Below are positions 18,501-29,275 of a DNA stretch of 64,000 bases, one piece after another. The notes beneath the pieces were generated by a model, which saw only the letters and a program-made list of their open reading frames with translations, ran no database searches and was not told where the DNA came from. This DNA comes from an uncultured Lentibacter sp. GTDB lineage: Bacteria; Pseudomonadota; Alphaproteobacteria; Rhodobacterales; Rhodobacteraceae. The stretch lies in contig CANMGT010000002.1 of assembly GCA_947497495.1 (NCBI GenBank), forward strand, positions 372,001 to 436,000, written 5' to 3'. Position 1 is the stretch's first letter, and each line of letters opens with the position of its first letter. Position numbers and translations under genes: made by a program.

Positions 18501-19088
18501 TTATCCCGCAGCTTGAAGCGACTGAACAGTCTGCCCGTAGCCGCCGGCAGAAACATAGGCACGCTCCGAGAGTGTCATCTGACGCTGCAAAGCTGTATTT
18601 CTATAGGGAAAGCGGCCGAACTGCCTGATCACTTCACGGTGCGCACGAGCATGCAGCAAGTTGCTTTCGCTTTCCCTCGGCATCCGTTCTTTCATCAGGC
18701 GAATGCAGCGTTCTTGATCACACAGGTTTTCAGAGTGCATCATTGGCAAGTAGAAGAACTGCCGCGCAGGCTCGTCTATTTTCATGTCCCAGTTTTTGCT
18801 GATCGCGGTTTTCGCAGCACAAAGCGCTTTCCTGTCGCTCGCAAATGCCTTGCCCTGCCCTCGAAACATGTTGCGCGGGAATTGATCCATCAAGATTATA
18901 TAGGCCAGCATTCCGCTTGGGTACGTCAGCCAAAGGCCCAGTGATCCCTCACAGGCAGCTTCCCAAGTCGCCAGGAACTTCTGGCGGACATTCTCGTCCA
19001 AAGCGTCGGTTGAGTTGTACCACCCTTTTGGGCCTATTTCGTCTAGCCAAAAGGACAAAACATCTTCCGGGGTCATCACCGCGTTCAT
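18501..19088 (-). CDS. DUF924 family protein
   Basis: A 195-residue, mainly alpha-helical protein. Family landmarks are VLSFWLDEIGPKGWYN at the start, LAYIILMDQFPRNMFRG near residue 65, QFFYLPMMHSENL near 105 and HREVIRQFGRFPYRN near 150. The family is widespread and has a TPR-like fold, with no established biochemical role. It is a stand-alone gene between lpdA and the MFS transporter. Confidence 0.88.
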   Translation of the reverse strand: MNAVMTPEDVLSFWLDEIGPKGWYNSTDALDENVRQKFLATWEAACEGSLGLWLTYPSGMLAYIILMDQFPRNMFRGQGKAFASDRKALCAAKTAISKNWDMKIDEPARQFFYLPMMHSENLCDQERCIRLMKERMPRESESNLLHARAHREVIRQFGRFPYRNTALQRQMTLSERAYVSAGGYGQTVQSLQAAG

Positions 19089-19215
19089 TGGCTTCTCTCC
19101 TTAAAAACCGATCGCCCCCTAAACTCTTTTAGGGCCTTAACAAAAGGTTCACACAGAAGGCGCAGCAATAAAAGTAAAGTTTTGCAACAAATTTTAACTT
19201 TTTATGTCGTTGCGT

Positions 19216-20469
19216 TTATGCCGCATCCTCGCTCTCGTGGTCTTCTGCGCCTGTTTCAAGCGCATATTCAACCGCCATAACAGTTGAAGACATCGAGATT
19301 GGCGCGTAGCTGCTTGTTTCGTCCAGTTCCAGAGAGGCGCGTTGGGTCATACGGTAGCCCGCGTAGGCAGCGGTGGCGACAAGCAAGACCGCAAGGAACA
19401 AGAAATAGCCGTGCGGGCCAACAGCGCCCATAAGCCAAGCTGTGACCATCGGGCCTGAGATCGCCCCAAGGCCGTTGATGAATACCAGACCACCCGAGAC
19501 AGCCGCCATATCTTCAAGCTCGATGAAGTCGTTGGTATAGGCCAGGAGCAGCGAATAAAGCGGGTTCGATGTGCCGCCAATAAGAAAAGCCGCGATCAGC
19601 AGAACCACGAAGTCGCCGCCCGAAAGCATGCCCACAACCGCGCCGAGCCCCCCAAGGAGCGCAACGATCATGATCAGCAACCGACGGTCCATCCGGTCTG
19701 ACACCCAACCAAGCGGATACTGGATAAGCGTTGCACCAATGTAGAAGGCAGAAACGAACAGCGAAATTTGCGACAGCGTCAGCCCCGCTGCAGTGCCATA
19801 AACCGCCGACATGCCAAACTGCGCCGAGAAGACTCCGCCCAGCAGGAACATGCCCACGCAGCCCAGAGGCGAAATCTCCATGATCTCGCGCAGTGACTTG
19901 GGCTTGGTTGACTCAAACGCTGGCGTTGGGCTGATCGACAGCAAAATAGGCGCAAACGAGATCGAAACCAGAACCGAGATGATAACGAAGAGCACATAGC
20001 CCGAGGGATCAGCCGTTAGCAGGAGGGCTTGCGCGGCCACAATTCCGATCATTTGCACGATCATATAGACAGAAAGCGCCTTGCCGCGGTTCTCATTGTC
20101 AGCCGCATTGTTAAGCCAGCTTTCCGCCGTCACATACACCCCCGAAAAGCAAAAGCCGATGATCACACGCATCACCATCCAGGCGTAAGGATTGGCCCAA
20201 GCCGCATAAAGCACGAGCACGGCCGAGATAAACGAAGCCAAGGCCGCAAACACCCGAACATGGCCAACACGCCGGATCATCTCAGGCGCCATGCGAGAGC
20301 CACCAAGGAATCCGACAAAATAGGCCGACATCACCAGAGACATCTGAAACGCCGAGAAACCTTCAATGTCACCGCGCACGCCAAGCAACGTGCCCTGCAG
20401 GCCGTTGCCGACCATCAAAAGCCCCATACCGAGCAAAAGTGCCCATGATGATGAAATAACCTGAAGCAC
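19216..20469 (-). CDS. MFS transporter (YcaD-like)
   Basis: A 417-residue integral membrane protein with about 12 hydrophobic segments. The loop 2-3 motif region SRMAPEMIRRVGHVRVFA and the central loop GWVSDRMDRRLLIM fit the major facilitator pattern G-x3-D-R/K-x-G-R/K. Overall it resembles YcaD-type transporters. The acidic C-terminal tail (ETGAEDHESEDAA) is cytoplasmic. Substrate is unknown. Confidence 0.88.
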   Translation of the reverse strand: MLQVISSSWALLLGMGLLMVGNGLQGTLLGVRGDIEGFSAFQMSLVMSAYFVGFLGGSRMAPEMIRRVGHVRVFAALASFISAVLVLYAAWANPYAWMVMRVIIGFCFSGVYVTAESWLNNAADNENRGKALSVYMIVQMIGIVAAQALLLTADPSGYVLFVIISVLVSISFAPILLSISPTPAFESTKPKSLREIMEISPLGCVGMFLLGGVFSAQFGMSAVYGTAAGLTLSQISLFVSAFYIGATLIQYPLGWVSDRMDRRLLIMIVALLGGLGAVVGMLSGGDFVVLLIAAFLIGGTSNPLYSLLLAYTNDFIELEDMAAVSGGLVFINGLGAISGPMVTAWLMGAVGPHGYFLFLAVLLVATAAYAGYRMTQRASLELDETSSYAPISMSSTVMAVEYALETGAEDHESEDAA

Positions 20470-20562
20470 TGCAGCTTCTCCTTATGTGTCCGTCGCAAAT
20501 GGCGTGAAGCTGGCGCTCTGTCGGGAACAAAAACGACACAACGTAGTCTCTTTTAGCCCCCG

Positions 20563-21615
20563 TCAGCTTTCAGGGAAAAGCAGCGAGGAATCGCCGTAGG
20601 AAAAGAAACGATACTTCTCATGTATGGCATGATCGTAAATACCTTTCACACGATCTTGGCCGATCAATGCCGAGACCAACATCATCAAGGTTGATTTGGG
20701 CAAATGAAAGTTTGTCATCAGCGCGTCTGTGACGTGAAACTCAAAGCCCGGATAGATGAAAATATCTGTCTCGCCGCGCCACGGGGCGATCTCTCCGCTG
20801 CGCGCAGCACTCTCGATCAACCGCAAAGCCGTGGTGCCAACTGGGATAACCCGCCCGCCCGCTGCCTTGGTTGACGCGATCTCGCGCGCGGCTAGCTCAG
20901 TGACTTCGCCCCACTCCGCGTGCATTTTATGGGTTGTCACGTCTTCAACCTTTACAGGCAAAAACGTCCCCGCCCCGACATGCAAGGTAACATGGGTAAA
21001 CGCAACGCCGTGAGCCGCAAGCGCCTCAAGCAAAGCAGCATCAAAATGCAGCGACGCCGTTGGCGCGGCGACGGCGCCTACAGTCTTGGCAAACACAGTC
21101 TGGTAGTCGTCCTTGTCGCGCGCATCGGCGGCGCGTTTGGCGGCAATGTATGGCGGCAAAGGCATTGCGCCTGCCGCATTCAGAGCGGCCTCAAAAGCCT
21201 CACCCTCAAGGTTGAATCTGAGCCGCGCCTGCCCGTCGGAACGGCCCTCGCAGCGGGCTTCCAACCCTGCGCCAAACACCACTGTCTCGCCATCGCGCAG
21301 CTTCTTGAGCGGCTTGACCAGCGCGCTCCAACCGCCCTCGGCATGCGGGTTCAGCAGTGTCACTTCAAGCGCGGCTTGGGTTTCTCCGGCCTCGCTAACC
21401 CGTGTGCGATGCCCGAACAGGCGCGCCGGAATAACCTTGGTATCATTGAGCACCAGCCTGTCGCCCGCCCTGAGCCATTTGGCAATATCAGAGACATGCG
21501 CATCCACCAAGGCGCCGCCCTGTGACACAAGCATGCGCGCCGACGAGCGCGGCCGCACGGGGCGCGTTGCGATCAGCTGGTCCGGAAGATCAAAATCGAA
21601 GTCGGAAAGTTTCAT
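20563..21615 (-). CDS. queA: S-adenosylmethionine:tRNA ribosyltransferase-isomerase
   Basis: A 350-residue QueA of standard length. It begins [18 protein letters not shown] and carries [15 protein letters not shown] near residue 55, [11 protein letters not shown] near 180, [14 protein letters not shown] near 207 and [16 protein letters not shown] near 300. It builds the epoxyqueuosine ring on tRNA from SAM. Its start overlaps the stop of the AsmA-like gene by 4 bases, giving a two-gene operon with the giant membrane protein upstream. Confidence 0.97.
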   Translation of the reverse strand: MKLSDFDFDLPDQLIATRPVRPRSSARMLVSQGGALVDAHVSDIAKWLRAGDRLVLNDTKVIPARLFGHRTRVSEAGETQAALEVTLLNPHAEGGWSALVKPLKKLRDGETVVFGAGLEARCEGRSDGQARLRFNLEGEAFEAALNAAGAMPLPPYIAAKRAADARDKDDYQTVFAKTVGAVAAPTASLHFDAALLEALAAHGVAFTHVTLHVGAGTFLPVKVEDVTTHKMHAEWGEVTELAAREIASTKAAGGRVIPVGTTALRLIESAARSGEIAPWRGETDIFIYPGFEFHVTDALMTNFHLPKSTLMMLVSALIGQDRVKGIYDHAIHEKYRFFSYGDSSLLFPES

Positions 21616-24600
21616 TGGCTCACTTTGGGGACTGGGCGGCGGAATATCTCGCGAAACATCCCCGGCGTAAAGATCGAAAGCGGGTTAACCTGCACTTTCG
21701 GCTCGGTGCCTGTGCCTTTGAGCCTATAGTTAAAGCCGACAAGCCCCTCACCCTTGCGCGTAAAGATGGCCCCGATCCCGTTGAGCAGAAATATGGGCGA
21801 CACAACGCCTTGCATGTCCATCACGCCAGAGGCAAGCGTGTAGTACCCGTCCATTGAGATGCCCATAGAGGCCCCAACAGCGCTTGAGCGGCTGACGATG
21901 ACTTGCGTGGGCGTCATCTGAAAGCGCGCTTCAACCGCGTTGAACAAGATGCCCTGGCCGCCGAGTTGATCGAGAAGACCAACGATGCTTGCCGCATTCA
22001 AAAGCGCCGCCATCGCTGGGGCGTCCCGCAGCCGCACTTTGGAAATGTCCAGCGCGCCATTGTAAACGCCTGTGGCCTTGGCCGGAGCGAGTGTCAGCTT
22101 CATCGCGCCGCCAGTTGCGTTCTTTAAAAGGCCTGCTGCGGCAAGCACACGGCCGCCATTGTCAGAGTTGATCTGAAAGGCGCTCCGGCCTGCCTGTGGC
22201 ACAATCCGCCCCTCAACCGGCGCCTGGCCGTTAACCAACCCCGAGAAGTTCCCCTCAAAGCCGCGCGCTGTGCTGAACTCGCCTCGAAACTTCGTCAAGG
22301 CAATGCCATCGCTGATCTTCATCTCGTCCAGCCGCGCGCTGATCGGCCCACCGTCAGAGCCGCTGCTGCCGCTTTCGGTGAAAGAGGTTTGCGACAGATC
22401 CAATCTGCCCCCCATAATATTAAGCGCTGGAGCGCGGCCCTTGCCACGGCTGACAAACTTGAGCGGCACGTTAAGCCAGTTCCCAATTTTTACGCGCTCG
22501 AAACGGGCTTCCTTGAAGCCGCCCGCCGCATCAAGAACCACGTCGCCACGCGCATCAAGTCCGGCAGTGTTCAGCAAAATCTGATCAACCCGCATCGGCG
22601 CCCCGAAGGCCCCTGTCACACTCAGCTTTCCGGGGCTGCCAGCGGATTTGCGCCAGCCAACCTGCGGAATACGCAACCCGACGCCAGCAAGGTTTGACGA
22701 CAGGGAAAAACCTGGCTGCTTGCCCTTGGTGAAGACAATGTCAAACTGCGCGCGCCCGCGCCCGGAAACTGCCCCACTGGGCAGGCCGATGTTGAACACT
22801 TTGACAGCTTCTGCCGATAGCTCGACGCTGCCCTTGAGCGTGTTGGTTCCGGTGCTTTGCGCCCCCAGTGGCACGGTGAATCTGCCCTCAACTGGGACCG
22901 TATCAAGCCGCCCGTCACCACTGACAACCAGCGCCGCATTCGTGGCTTTCACATCAAGCGACTTGCTCGCCAGAACACGGCCCGGAACAAGCGTCGTGCT
23001 GCGCACATCCGAAAGCTTGCCCGCCACATTGTAGCGCACCAGTTCGGGCGGCAGCTTCGGCTGCATCGGCCAGCTGATCGCGCCTTGAACCTGCGCGCGC
23101 CCGTCCGCCATTGTCACCGACTGTTTGGCCTTGCTCAAAAGTCTAAGCGGCTCTTGGTCGAGGACGCTCAAGAGCGCCGTGATTTGCCCTCTGGCCTGCA
23201 GATTCACATTGGCCTGCGCCCCGCCCGGTTTGGTTTCAGGTATGATAAATTCGGTGCCCGCCACATCAAGCTGCCCGCCTTGCGGCGCAGAGATGCGACC
23301 CTTGGTTGCTCGTGCGGCAAAGCGCTTGCGAAACAGGCTCGCCTGCCCTGTCAGCCCTGTAATCGTTGGCATCGTCTTGATGAAGCGCAACTCCACATCG
23401 GAGTATCCGAACGACAAAAACGTCACTGGCTTCTCATCTGGGTTGGCGCGCAGGCCGAACTGCGCCTCTTCCACGCGGCCAGCCAGCACGTTTCTCGCAA
23501 CCCAGCCGCGCGTGCGCTCGGCCAACTTGGGAGGCCAGAAGTTGAGCACCTTTTCAAGCGAAACCGCATTAACGCCGGCTTGCAATTGATAGCTCCAGCC
23601 TTCCTTGAGCGCATCAAAGTCGCCCTCGACATGAAAACGCGTGGCGCCGTCTGTTAAGCTGAGCTGCCCAAGGTTCACGCGAAACGGATCCAGCCTGAGT
23701 TGCAAGTCAGCATAGCCGCCATCAAAACGCACTTCTTCTTGCAGCAAGTCGCCCGCCTTTGCCTTGATATCCGCAAACTTCAATTGGCCGACAAACGAGC
23801 TGGGCCAGCCGCTGTCTGACATCACAAGCCCAAGCTTTCCGTCAGCGCGCAGCGTCACCCATTCGCTCTGCAAGGTGATCTCGTCAAACCGCACGATCTG
23901 ATCCGCAGGATCATAGGTCAGGTAAGTGCGCGCCGTCTCAAAGGGGATGGGCTGCGTCTGGTCTGTTGGTTGCAGCACGCCGTTTTCAATATTCAACGTC
24001 GCGCTCAGCGGGCCCAACTCGCCCTCGTCATCCATCGTAACCCGAAGCGCGCCGGAGATAGGCGCGCGCAAGGCTTCAAGCCACGAAAGCGCCGCCGATT
24101 GAGACGCCAGATCGCGCGCCGGAAAGTCCGTCAGGTTCATCCCGATTGTCGCCTCATAGGAGCCGATCGGGCTGGCAAAGCTCATCTCGACACCTGCCGC
24201 TTCAGCGCCCCCCGTCAGCAAGGCAAAGTCGGCCCGCAACGTCAGGTCCTGCACGCTTTTCTTCAGCTCGACACGCCCGCCATCAACCGTCCAGGCCCGC
24301 CGCGCGCGCTCGTCTTCATAGCGTACGGTCATGTCGCTCGCTTCAATGCTGGCAAAGTCGCTGAACTCTGGCCGCAACAGGAGCGTATCAACCTCGCCGA
24401 CAAGCTGGGCAAAGCTTTTGCCGGGCCCGTCTGTTGTAAGTTCCTCGCCAAAACTGAGCCAGAATGCGCCCGCACCGTCACGTCGCACTTTCAGCCGCGT
24501 GCCCGATAGCGCAAGCGAGATGGGCCGCAGTTTACCGCGCAACAGCTGGCGGATCGACACGCGCACTTCGATGTGGTCTAGCGCAACCAGGCGTGCCCCG

Positions 24601-24953
24601 GCCTGATCGCGCAATGCAGTGTCTTGGAGTTGCAGCCGCGGCACCCAGCCCTCTTCAAGCGAGAGCTCCGTTTTGCCAATCTTCGCGGAGTAAGGCGCAA
24701 TCGCTCCGTTGAGCTGGTTCTGGATACGGCTGTGCACCCACTCGGGCGCTTCCAACGGCTCTTGTCGCAAGATCAAGAGCCCGATGAACCCACCCACCAC
24801 CAAGAAAAGCACAGCCAACAGCGCCAAAAAACCAAGCGCTGCCCGCTTGCGCGCCTTCTTTGGCCGCCTCTCGGCCTGCGTCTTGGCACCCTGAGCTTTC
24901 GCATCGGGCGTGGCCTCTGGCGTGTCTGGCTTTTTATCAGGCTCTGCCGTCAT
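21612..24953 (-). CDS. AsmA/YhdP-like envelope protein (DUF3971 type)
   Basis: A 1113-residue protein when started at the ATG at 24953. A longer frame upstream is unlikely, because the [17 protein letters not shown] segment is a typical cytoplasmic N-terminus. One transmembrane helix lies near residues 45-67 ([21 protein letters not shown]) and is followed by a very long beta-rich periplasmic region. The C-terminus matches the YhdP/AsmA_2 pattern, e.g. [28 protein letters not shown] and [25 protein letters not shown]. AsmA-like proteins of this kind are implicated in inner-to-outer membrane phospholipid transport. It is upstream of queA in one transcript. Confidence 0.85.
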   Translation of the reverse strand: MTAEPDKKPDTPEATPDAKAQGAKTQAERRPKKARKRAALGFLALLAVLFLVVGGFIGLLILRQEPLEAPEWVHSRIQNQLNGAIAPYSAKIGKTELSLEEGWVPRLQLQDTALRDQAGARLVALDHIEVRVSIRQLLRGKLRPISLALSGTRLKVRRDGAGAFWLSFGEELTTDGPGKSFAQLVGEVDTLLLRPEFSDFASIEASDMTVRYEDERARRAWTVDGGRVELKKSVQDLTLRADFALLTGGAEAAGVEMSFASPIGSYEATIGMNLTDFPARDLASQSAALSWLEALRAPISGALRVTMDDEGELGPLSATLNIENGVLQPTDQTQPIPFETARTYLTYDPADQIVRFDEITLQSEWVTLRADGKLGLVMSDSGWPSSFVGQLKFADIKAKAGDLLQEEVRFDGGYADLQLRLDPFRVNLGQLSLTDGATRFHVEGDFDALKEGWSYQLQAGVNAVSLEKVLNFWPPKLAERTRGWVARNVLAGRVEEAQFGLRANPDEKPVTFLSFGYSDVELRFIKTMPTITGLTGQASLFRKRFAARATKGRISAPQGGQLDVAGTEFIIPETKPGGAQANVNLQARGQITALLSVLDQEPLRLLSKAKQSVTMADGRAQVQGAISWPMQPKLPPELVRYNVAGKLSDVRSTTLVPGRVLASKSLDVKATNAALVVSGDGRLDTVPVEGRFTVPLGAQSTGTNTLKGSVELSAEAVKVFNIGLPSGAVSGRGRAQFDIVFTKGKQPGFSLSSNLAGVGLRIPQVGWRKSAGSPGKLSVTGAFGAPMRVDQILLNTAGLDARGDVVLDAAGGFKEARFERVKIGNWLNVPLKFVSRGKGRAPALNIMGGRLDLSQTSFTESGSSGSDGGPISARLDEMKISDGIALTKFRGEFSTARGFEGNFSGLVNGQAPVEGRIVPQAGRSAFQINSDNGGRVLAAAGLLKNATGGAMKLTLAPAKATGVYNGALDISKVRLRDAPAMAALLNAASIVGLLDQLGGQGILFNAVEARFQMTPTQVIVSRSSAVGASMGISMDGYYTLASGVMDMQGVVSPIFLLNGIGAIFTRKGEGLVGFNYRLKGTGTEPKVQVNPLSIFTPGMFREIFRRPVPKVSQ

Positions 24954-25106
24954 TTTCTGCCTTGTTTCCTTGGGCAAAGCCCGCAGTGTATAACCAGTAT
25001 AGCAACCCAATCCGTCAATCGCGCCCATAAAAAGCACGAAAACGCATTGCGCTCCGCTTGCTCGCGATAATATGAAACAAAGTCAGAGAATAGAGGTAAA
25101 GCGCCA

Positions 25107-25580
25107 ATGCCAGCTGATACGCCATTTCCTGCCCCCGATGTGACCCTGCCGAGCAGCGGCTCAACAGACGTCACCCTGTCTGCCCTGCGCGGCGCGCCTG
25201 TGGTGCTGTTCTTTTACCCCCGCGACAACACATCAGGTTGCACGCTTGAGGCAAAGGGTTTTTCGGCCCGATTGGCAGAGTTCGAAGCGCTCGGCGTCAA
25301 GGTCTTCGGCGTCTCAAAGGACAGCCTTGCAAGCCACGAAAAGTTCACAACCAAACAAGAGCTGACAGTGCCCCTGCTCTCGGACGAGCACGGCGCCGCC
25401 TGCGAAGCCTTTGGCGTTTGGAAAGAAAAGAAGATGTATGGCAAAACCTTCATGGGCATCGAGCGCGCAACCTTCCTGATCGACGCTGAGGGCCACGTTG
25501 TGCAGGTCTGGCGCAAAGTCAAAGTTGCGGGCCACGTTGACGAAGTATTCGCAGCCGCAAAGGCCCTTGTCGGTGAGTAA
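25107..25580 (+). CDS. bcp: Peroxiredoxin of the Bcp/PrxQ type
   Basis: A 157-residue AhpC/TSA-fold peroxidase. The peroxidatic Cys45 is in PRDNTSGCTLEAKGF. The resolving cysteine five residues later in classical Bcp is a lysine here (position 50), so it behaves as a 1-Cys type, or uses Cys99 (GAACEAFGV). It reduces peroxides in the cytoplasm. Divergent from the AsmA-like gene. The stop overlaps the next gene's GTG by 8 bases. Confidence 0.93.
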   Translation: MPADTPFPAPDVTLPSSGSTDVTLSALRGAPVVLFFYPRDNTSGCTLEAKGFSARLAEFEALGVKVFGVSKDSLASHEKFTTKQELTVPLLSDEHGAACEAFGVWKEKKMYGKTFMGIERATFLIDAEGHVVQVWRKVKVAGHVDEVFAAAKALVGE

Positions 25581-26424
25581 GACGCTTGCCCAAATGGCCA
25601 GTAATGTCCTGACAACCGCCGATGGCGCGGCCAAAACCGCCCTATCACGGCGCTATGCCGCCGACTGGTTTGCCGCCCGTGACGCCGGCACGCCGATAGA
25701 GATCGGCACAGCTTCACCCCCTCTACACCCCGCGCGCCCCGATGCGCCCGAGCTTCTCAACCCGCGTGATGTGCCGCGCCGCAAACCGGGCAGCGAAAAG
25801 GGCCGCTTGGCGCTGCTGCACGCGGTCGCCCACATAGAGCTGAACGCTGTTGACTTGCACTGGGACATCATCGCGCGGTTTTCGCATGTGCCTTTTCCCA
25901 TCGGCTTCTATGACGACTGGGTGAAGTCCGCCGACGAAGAATCCAAACATTTCAACCTGATGTGCGATTGTCTTCATGCGATGGGCAGCCACTATGGCGC
26001 CCTCCCGGCCCACGCTGGCATGTGGCGTGCCGCCGAAGACACGCGCGATGACATCATGGGGCGGCTCGCTGTTGTGCCGATGGTGCTTGAGGCGCGAGGG
26101 CTTGATGTCACCCCCAACATGATCGAAGTTTTTCGCAAGGCCGGTGACACGCAGACAGTTGACGCCCTTGAGGTGATCTACTCCGAAGAAGTCGGCCATG
26201 TCGCCTATGGATCAAAGTGGTTCCACTTCCTGTGCGGGCGCCACAACCTAGATCCGAAAGACGAGTTTCACCGCCTCGTGCGGCTATACTTTCACAGCAC
26301 TTTGAAGCCGCCCTTCAACGTTGAAAAGCGTGCCGAAGCTGGCCTGCCGCCTGACTTTTACTGGCCGCTCACAGAAGACTTGCCCGAAAACTTGCCTGAA
26401 GACCCAGCAACAGATCAGACATAA
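25573..26424 (+). CDS. Ferritin-like domain protein (DUF455)
   Basis: A 283-residue protein started at the GTG at 25573, inside the end of bcp; an ATG at 25594 is an alternative. Acidic/histidine helices typical of the DUF455 ferritin-like family are seen: LHAVAHIELNAVDLHWD near residue 92, DEESKHFNLM near 124 and YSEEVGHVAYGSKWF near 205, which could bind a dinuclear metal centre. Function is not established. The bcp overlap suggests co-translation and perhaps a shared oxidative-stress role. Confidence 0.85.
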   Translation: MSKTLAQMASNVLTTADGAAKTALSRRYAADWFAARDAGTPIEIGTASPPLHPARPDAPELLNPRDVPRRKPGSEKGRLALLHAVAHIELNAVDLHWDIIARFSHVPFPIGFYDDWVKSADEESKHFNLMCDCLHAMGSHYGALPAHAGMWRAAEDTRDDIMGRLAVVPMVLEARGLDVTPNMIEVFRKAGDTQTVDALEVIYSEEVGHVAYGSKWFHFLCGRHNLDPKDEFHRLVRLYFHSTLKPPFNVEKRAEAGLPPDFYWPLTEDLPENLPEDPATDQT

Positions 26425-26427
26425 CCC

Positions 26428-26450
26428 GCCGATGCGTCGGCAGGTTTTCG
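26428..26450 (+). terminator. Weak hairpin after the DUF455 gene
   Basis: GCCGA and TCGGC form a 5-bp stem with a TGCG loop four bases after the stop, followed by AGG and a short TTTT. Weak but in the right place. Confidence 0.4.
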
Positions 26451-26627
26451 CCGTTTTGTCACTGTTTCCAATAAGATGCATCTCAAATTGGCCAAAAAAC
26501 TTGCGCCATCAGGATCAGGGCGCTAATCAGTTCCGTGGTGGCCTTGGGGATAGGGCGCCGCTTTTCGGCATGCGCTCTCATCGGTGCCTCCGATACCTAA
26601 AGTGGACTAGACCAAGGAACCGATACA

Positions 26628-27965
26628 TTGCGAACGAAGATTGCAATTCGCGTTGACGCATTTCTGGAGCGGTTTTTCCCGGAACGCCGCGTCTTCTTGC
26701 GCTCTGACAAAGACACCCGTTTTATCCGCCTGCGCCCTGCTGTGCAGGTGTTTGCATTTTTTGGAGCCGCCGCTGTTGTGGCCTGGGCGATCATCGCCAC
26801 CGCAATTTTGCTGATGGACTCGATCGGCGCTGGCAACTTCCGCGAGCAAGCCAAGCGCGACCAGCAAACATATCAAGCGCGCCTCAACTTCATTTCGCGC
26901 CAACGCGACACCCGCGCCGAAGAAGCCTTGGCCGCTCAGGAGCGTTTCAACACCGCGCTTCAACAGATTTCAGTCATGCAATCGCAGCTGCTGGCCTCTG
27001 AGACACGCCGCCGCGAAATGGAAACCGGCATCGAAATCGTCCAGAACACCCTGCGCACAGCGATGAACGAACGCGACACCGCCCGTAAAGAGGCCGTATC
27101 GCTGAATGCAGCCCTTAAAGACGGCGGCAGCACGACGCTGACAGCGACAGCAGGCGGTTCCAGCAACGCGGCGCTTGACCTGATAACAGCGGCCCTAGCC
27201 GAAACCGCAGCCGAGCGCGACAAGGTTATCGCCGACGCGCAAGACGCCCTGCTCCAGACAGCCGAGCTTGAGCAGCGCATCGCCTTCATGAAAGACCAGA
27301 ACGACGAGATCTTCCGCCATCTTGAAGAGGCGATGACCGTATCTGTGAAGCCACTCGACAAAATGTTCCGCGCCGCGGGCATGAGCACAGACAGCATTCT
27401 CAAGAAGGTGCGCAGCGGCTATTCGGGCCAAGGCGGCCCGCTCACACCGCTGTCGTTTTCAACACGCGGCCAAGAGCCCTCTTTCGCCACAAAGCGCGCC
27501 AACCGTATCTTGAGCGACCTTGACCGCCTCAACATCTACCGCATCGCAGCCCAAAAGGCCCCCTTCGCAAACCCCGTAAAAGCGGGCTACCGCTTCACCT
27601 CGCCCTTTGGCTACCGACGCGATCCAAAAACAGGCGGTCGGCGCCTTCACAAGGGCGTCGACTTTGCCGGCCCCGTTGGCACACCACTTCACGCCACAGC
27701 TGACGGCGTGGTCACACACGCAGGCTGGAGCTCGGGATATGGCCGTCTGGTCAAGATCCAACACGAGTTTGGCATCGAAACCCGCTATGCCCACCAATCA
27801 AAAATTCGCGTTAAAGTTGGACAAAGGGTAGTGCGTGGTCAGCGAATTGGTGATATGGGAGCTTCCGGACGGGTAACTGGCCCGCATATTCACTACGAAG
27901 TTCGTGTAGGCGGTAAGGCCGTTAACCCAATGATTTACATCAAGGCAGCAAACAATGTTTTCTAA
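26628..27965 (+). CDS. M23 family (LytM) metallopeptidase
   Basis: A 445-residue membrane-anchored peptidase with a TTG start and AAGGAA eight bases before it. One transmembrane helix is near residues 43-65. A long coiled-coil region follows to about 260 (EQAKRDQQTYQARL and later REMETGIEIVQNTLR). The LytM domain is C-terminal, with zinc ligands in LHKGVDFAGPVGTPL and GPHIHYEVRVGG. It probably cuts peptidoglycan cross-bridges. The 3' end overlaps the bactofilin gene by 11 bases, a conserved cell-shape gene pair. Confidence 0.93.
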   Translation: MRTKIAIRVDAFLERFFPERRVFLRSDKDTRFIRLRPAVQVFAFFGAAAVVAWAIIATAILLMDSIGAGNFREQAKRDQQTYQARLNFISRQRDTRAEEALAAQERFNTALQQISVMQSQLLASETRRREMETGIEIVQNTLRTAMNERDTARKEAVSLNAALKDGGSTTLTATAGGSSNAALDLITAALAETAAERDKVIADAQDALLQTAELEQRIAFMKDQNDEIFRHLEEAMTVSVKPLDKMFRAAGMSTDSILKKVRSGYSGQGGPLTPLSFSTRGQEPSFATKRANRILSDLDRLNIYRIAAQKAPFANPVKAGYRFTSPFGYRRDPKTGGRRLHKGVDFAGPVGTPLHATADGVVTHAGWSSGYGRLVKIQHEFGIETRYAHQSKIRVKVGQRVVRGQRIGDMGASGRVTGPHIHYEVRVGGKAVNPMIYIKAANNVF

Positions 27966-28473
27966 AAGCAAAATCAACGAACCAGGCCCTAAGGCCGACG
28001 AAACCAAAGCAGCAGCTGACAAGTCAGCGCCCGTTCCCGCACCGAAGCCTTCAATGGCGCCACAAAGCGAGTTCAAGGCCTCAGCACCCAAGGCCAAGCC
28101 GCCTGCCTCTGTCCTGTCTTCCGACTTGCACGTCACAGGCAACCTCAAAACAACTGGCGACATCCAAATCGAAGGCACCATCGAGGGCGACATCCGCGCC
28201 CACCTGCTCACAGTTGGCGAAGGCGCCACAGTGAAGGGCGAAGTGATCGCCGATGATGTTGTCGTAAACGGCCGCATCGTGGGCCGTGTGCGCGGCTTGA
28301 AAGTGCGCCTGACGTCAACAGCCCGTGTCGAAGGCGACATCATACACAAAACAATCGCCATCGAGAGCGGCGCACATTTTGAAGGCTCTGTGCAGCGTCA
28401 AGATGATCCGCTCAACCAAGGTGGCAAAGGCGCGGTTCCAACGGCGTCGCCGAAGCCAACGCCTTCAAGTTAA
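27955..28473 (+). CDS. Bactofilin (polymer-forming cytoskeletal protein)
   Basis: A 172-residue protein. A Pro/Ala/Lys-rich disordered N-terminus (residues 1-45) and a short C-terminal tail flank the beta-helical DUF583 core, LHVTGNLKTTGDIQIEGTIEGDI through ARVEGDIIHKTIAIESGAHFEG. Bactofilins self-assemble into nucleotide-free filaments that position wall enzymes. The start lies inside the M23 gene, so the two are translationally coupled and probably act together at the envelope. Confidence 0.95.
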   Translation: MFSKSKINEPGPKADETKAAADKSAPVPAPKPSMAPQSEFKASAPKAKPPASVLSSDLHVTGNLKTTGDIQIEGTIEGDIRAHLLTVGEGATVKGEVIADDVVVNGRIVGRVRGLKVRLTSTARVEGDIIHKTIAIESGAHFEGSVQRQDDPLNQGGKGAVPTASPKPTPSS

Positions 28474-28497
28474 GCCGGGTTACACGCAAGACATTCC

Positions 28498-28527
28498 AAG
28501 GGCATCGCTTAACCGCGGTGCCCTTTT
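28498..28527 (+). terminator. Rho-independent terminator after bactofilin
   Basis: AAGGGCATCGC pairs with GCGGTGCCCTT (11 bp, one G-U) around a 6-base loop, followed by TT. It lies 25 bases after the bactofilin stop. Confidence 0.75.
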
Positions 28528-28536
28528 CAGTTGCCC

Positions 28537-29121
28537 TTATGCCTCGAGTTCCGCATCCCAATAGAGAAAGTCCATCCAGCTTTCGTGCAGGTGCCCGGGG
28601 GGGAACTTGCGACCATGGTTGCGTAACTCGTCAGCCCCCGGTGCGCGCGGCGACTTGCACAGGCTCAACCCCGAACGGTTCAGGCTCTTTGAACCCTTAC
28701 GCAGGTTGCAGGCCGAGCACGCAGCGACAACGTTTTCCCATGACGTGACACCACCCGCGGCGCGTGGCACCACGTGGTCAAATGTCAGATCCCCCTTTGC
28801 ACCGCAGTATTGGCAGCAAAATCCATCCCGCAGAAACAAATTAAAGCGCGTGAAGGCCACGCGCTTTTGAGGTTTTACATAGTCTTTCAGAACAACCACC
28901 GAGGGGATCCTGATCTTGGTGCTCGGGCTTCTGACTATCCGGTCATACTCCGCCACGATATCAACCCGATCCAGCCAGGCTGCCTTGACGGCGTCTTGCC
29001 ATGGCCACAGCGATAACGGGTAATATGACAGCGGCCGATAATCAGCATTCAAGACAAGCGCAGGATGCTGCTTAAGGGCCCCGGCTTCCCTGACAAATTC
29101 GCGTCTAAAATCGCCGTCCAT
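28537..29121 (-). CDS. HNH endonuclease
   Basis: A 194-residue protein started at the ATG at 29121, which gives MDGDFRREF; an extended frame starts 27 codons earlier. The C-terminal half carries the HNH fold: CQYCGAKGDLTFDHVVPRA near residue 109, then W-ENVVAACSACNLRKG, with both CxxC zinc pairs and the catalytic histidine in DHVVP. The N-terminal ALVLNADYRPLSYYPLSLWPW is characteristic of a conserved family of chromosomal HNH proteins, not of a restriction system. Function is unknown. Confidence 0.88.
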   Translation of the reverse strand: MDGDFRREFVREAGALKQHPALVLNADYRPLSYYPLSLWPWQDAVKAAWLDRVDIVAEYDRIVRSPSTKIRIPSVVVLKDYVKPQKRVAFTRFNLFLRDGFCCQYCGAKGDLTFDHVVPRAAGGVTSWENVVAACSACNLRKGSKSLNRSGLSLCKSPRAPGADELRNHGRKFPPGHLHESWMDFLYWDAELEA

Positions 29122-29275
29122 TCTATCTCTCTGCTCCAGTCCGCAAACATTTGCATAGGGCTGTGCAATTCCAACCCTGCACCCACTATATATCGTGCTC
29201 ACAATCGGGCAAGCCCCATGATCTGCTCACAGATTGGCGACCCTGCGGTTTAGGGCAATGACAGCAAGTTACCCC

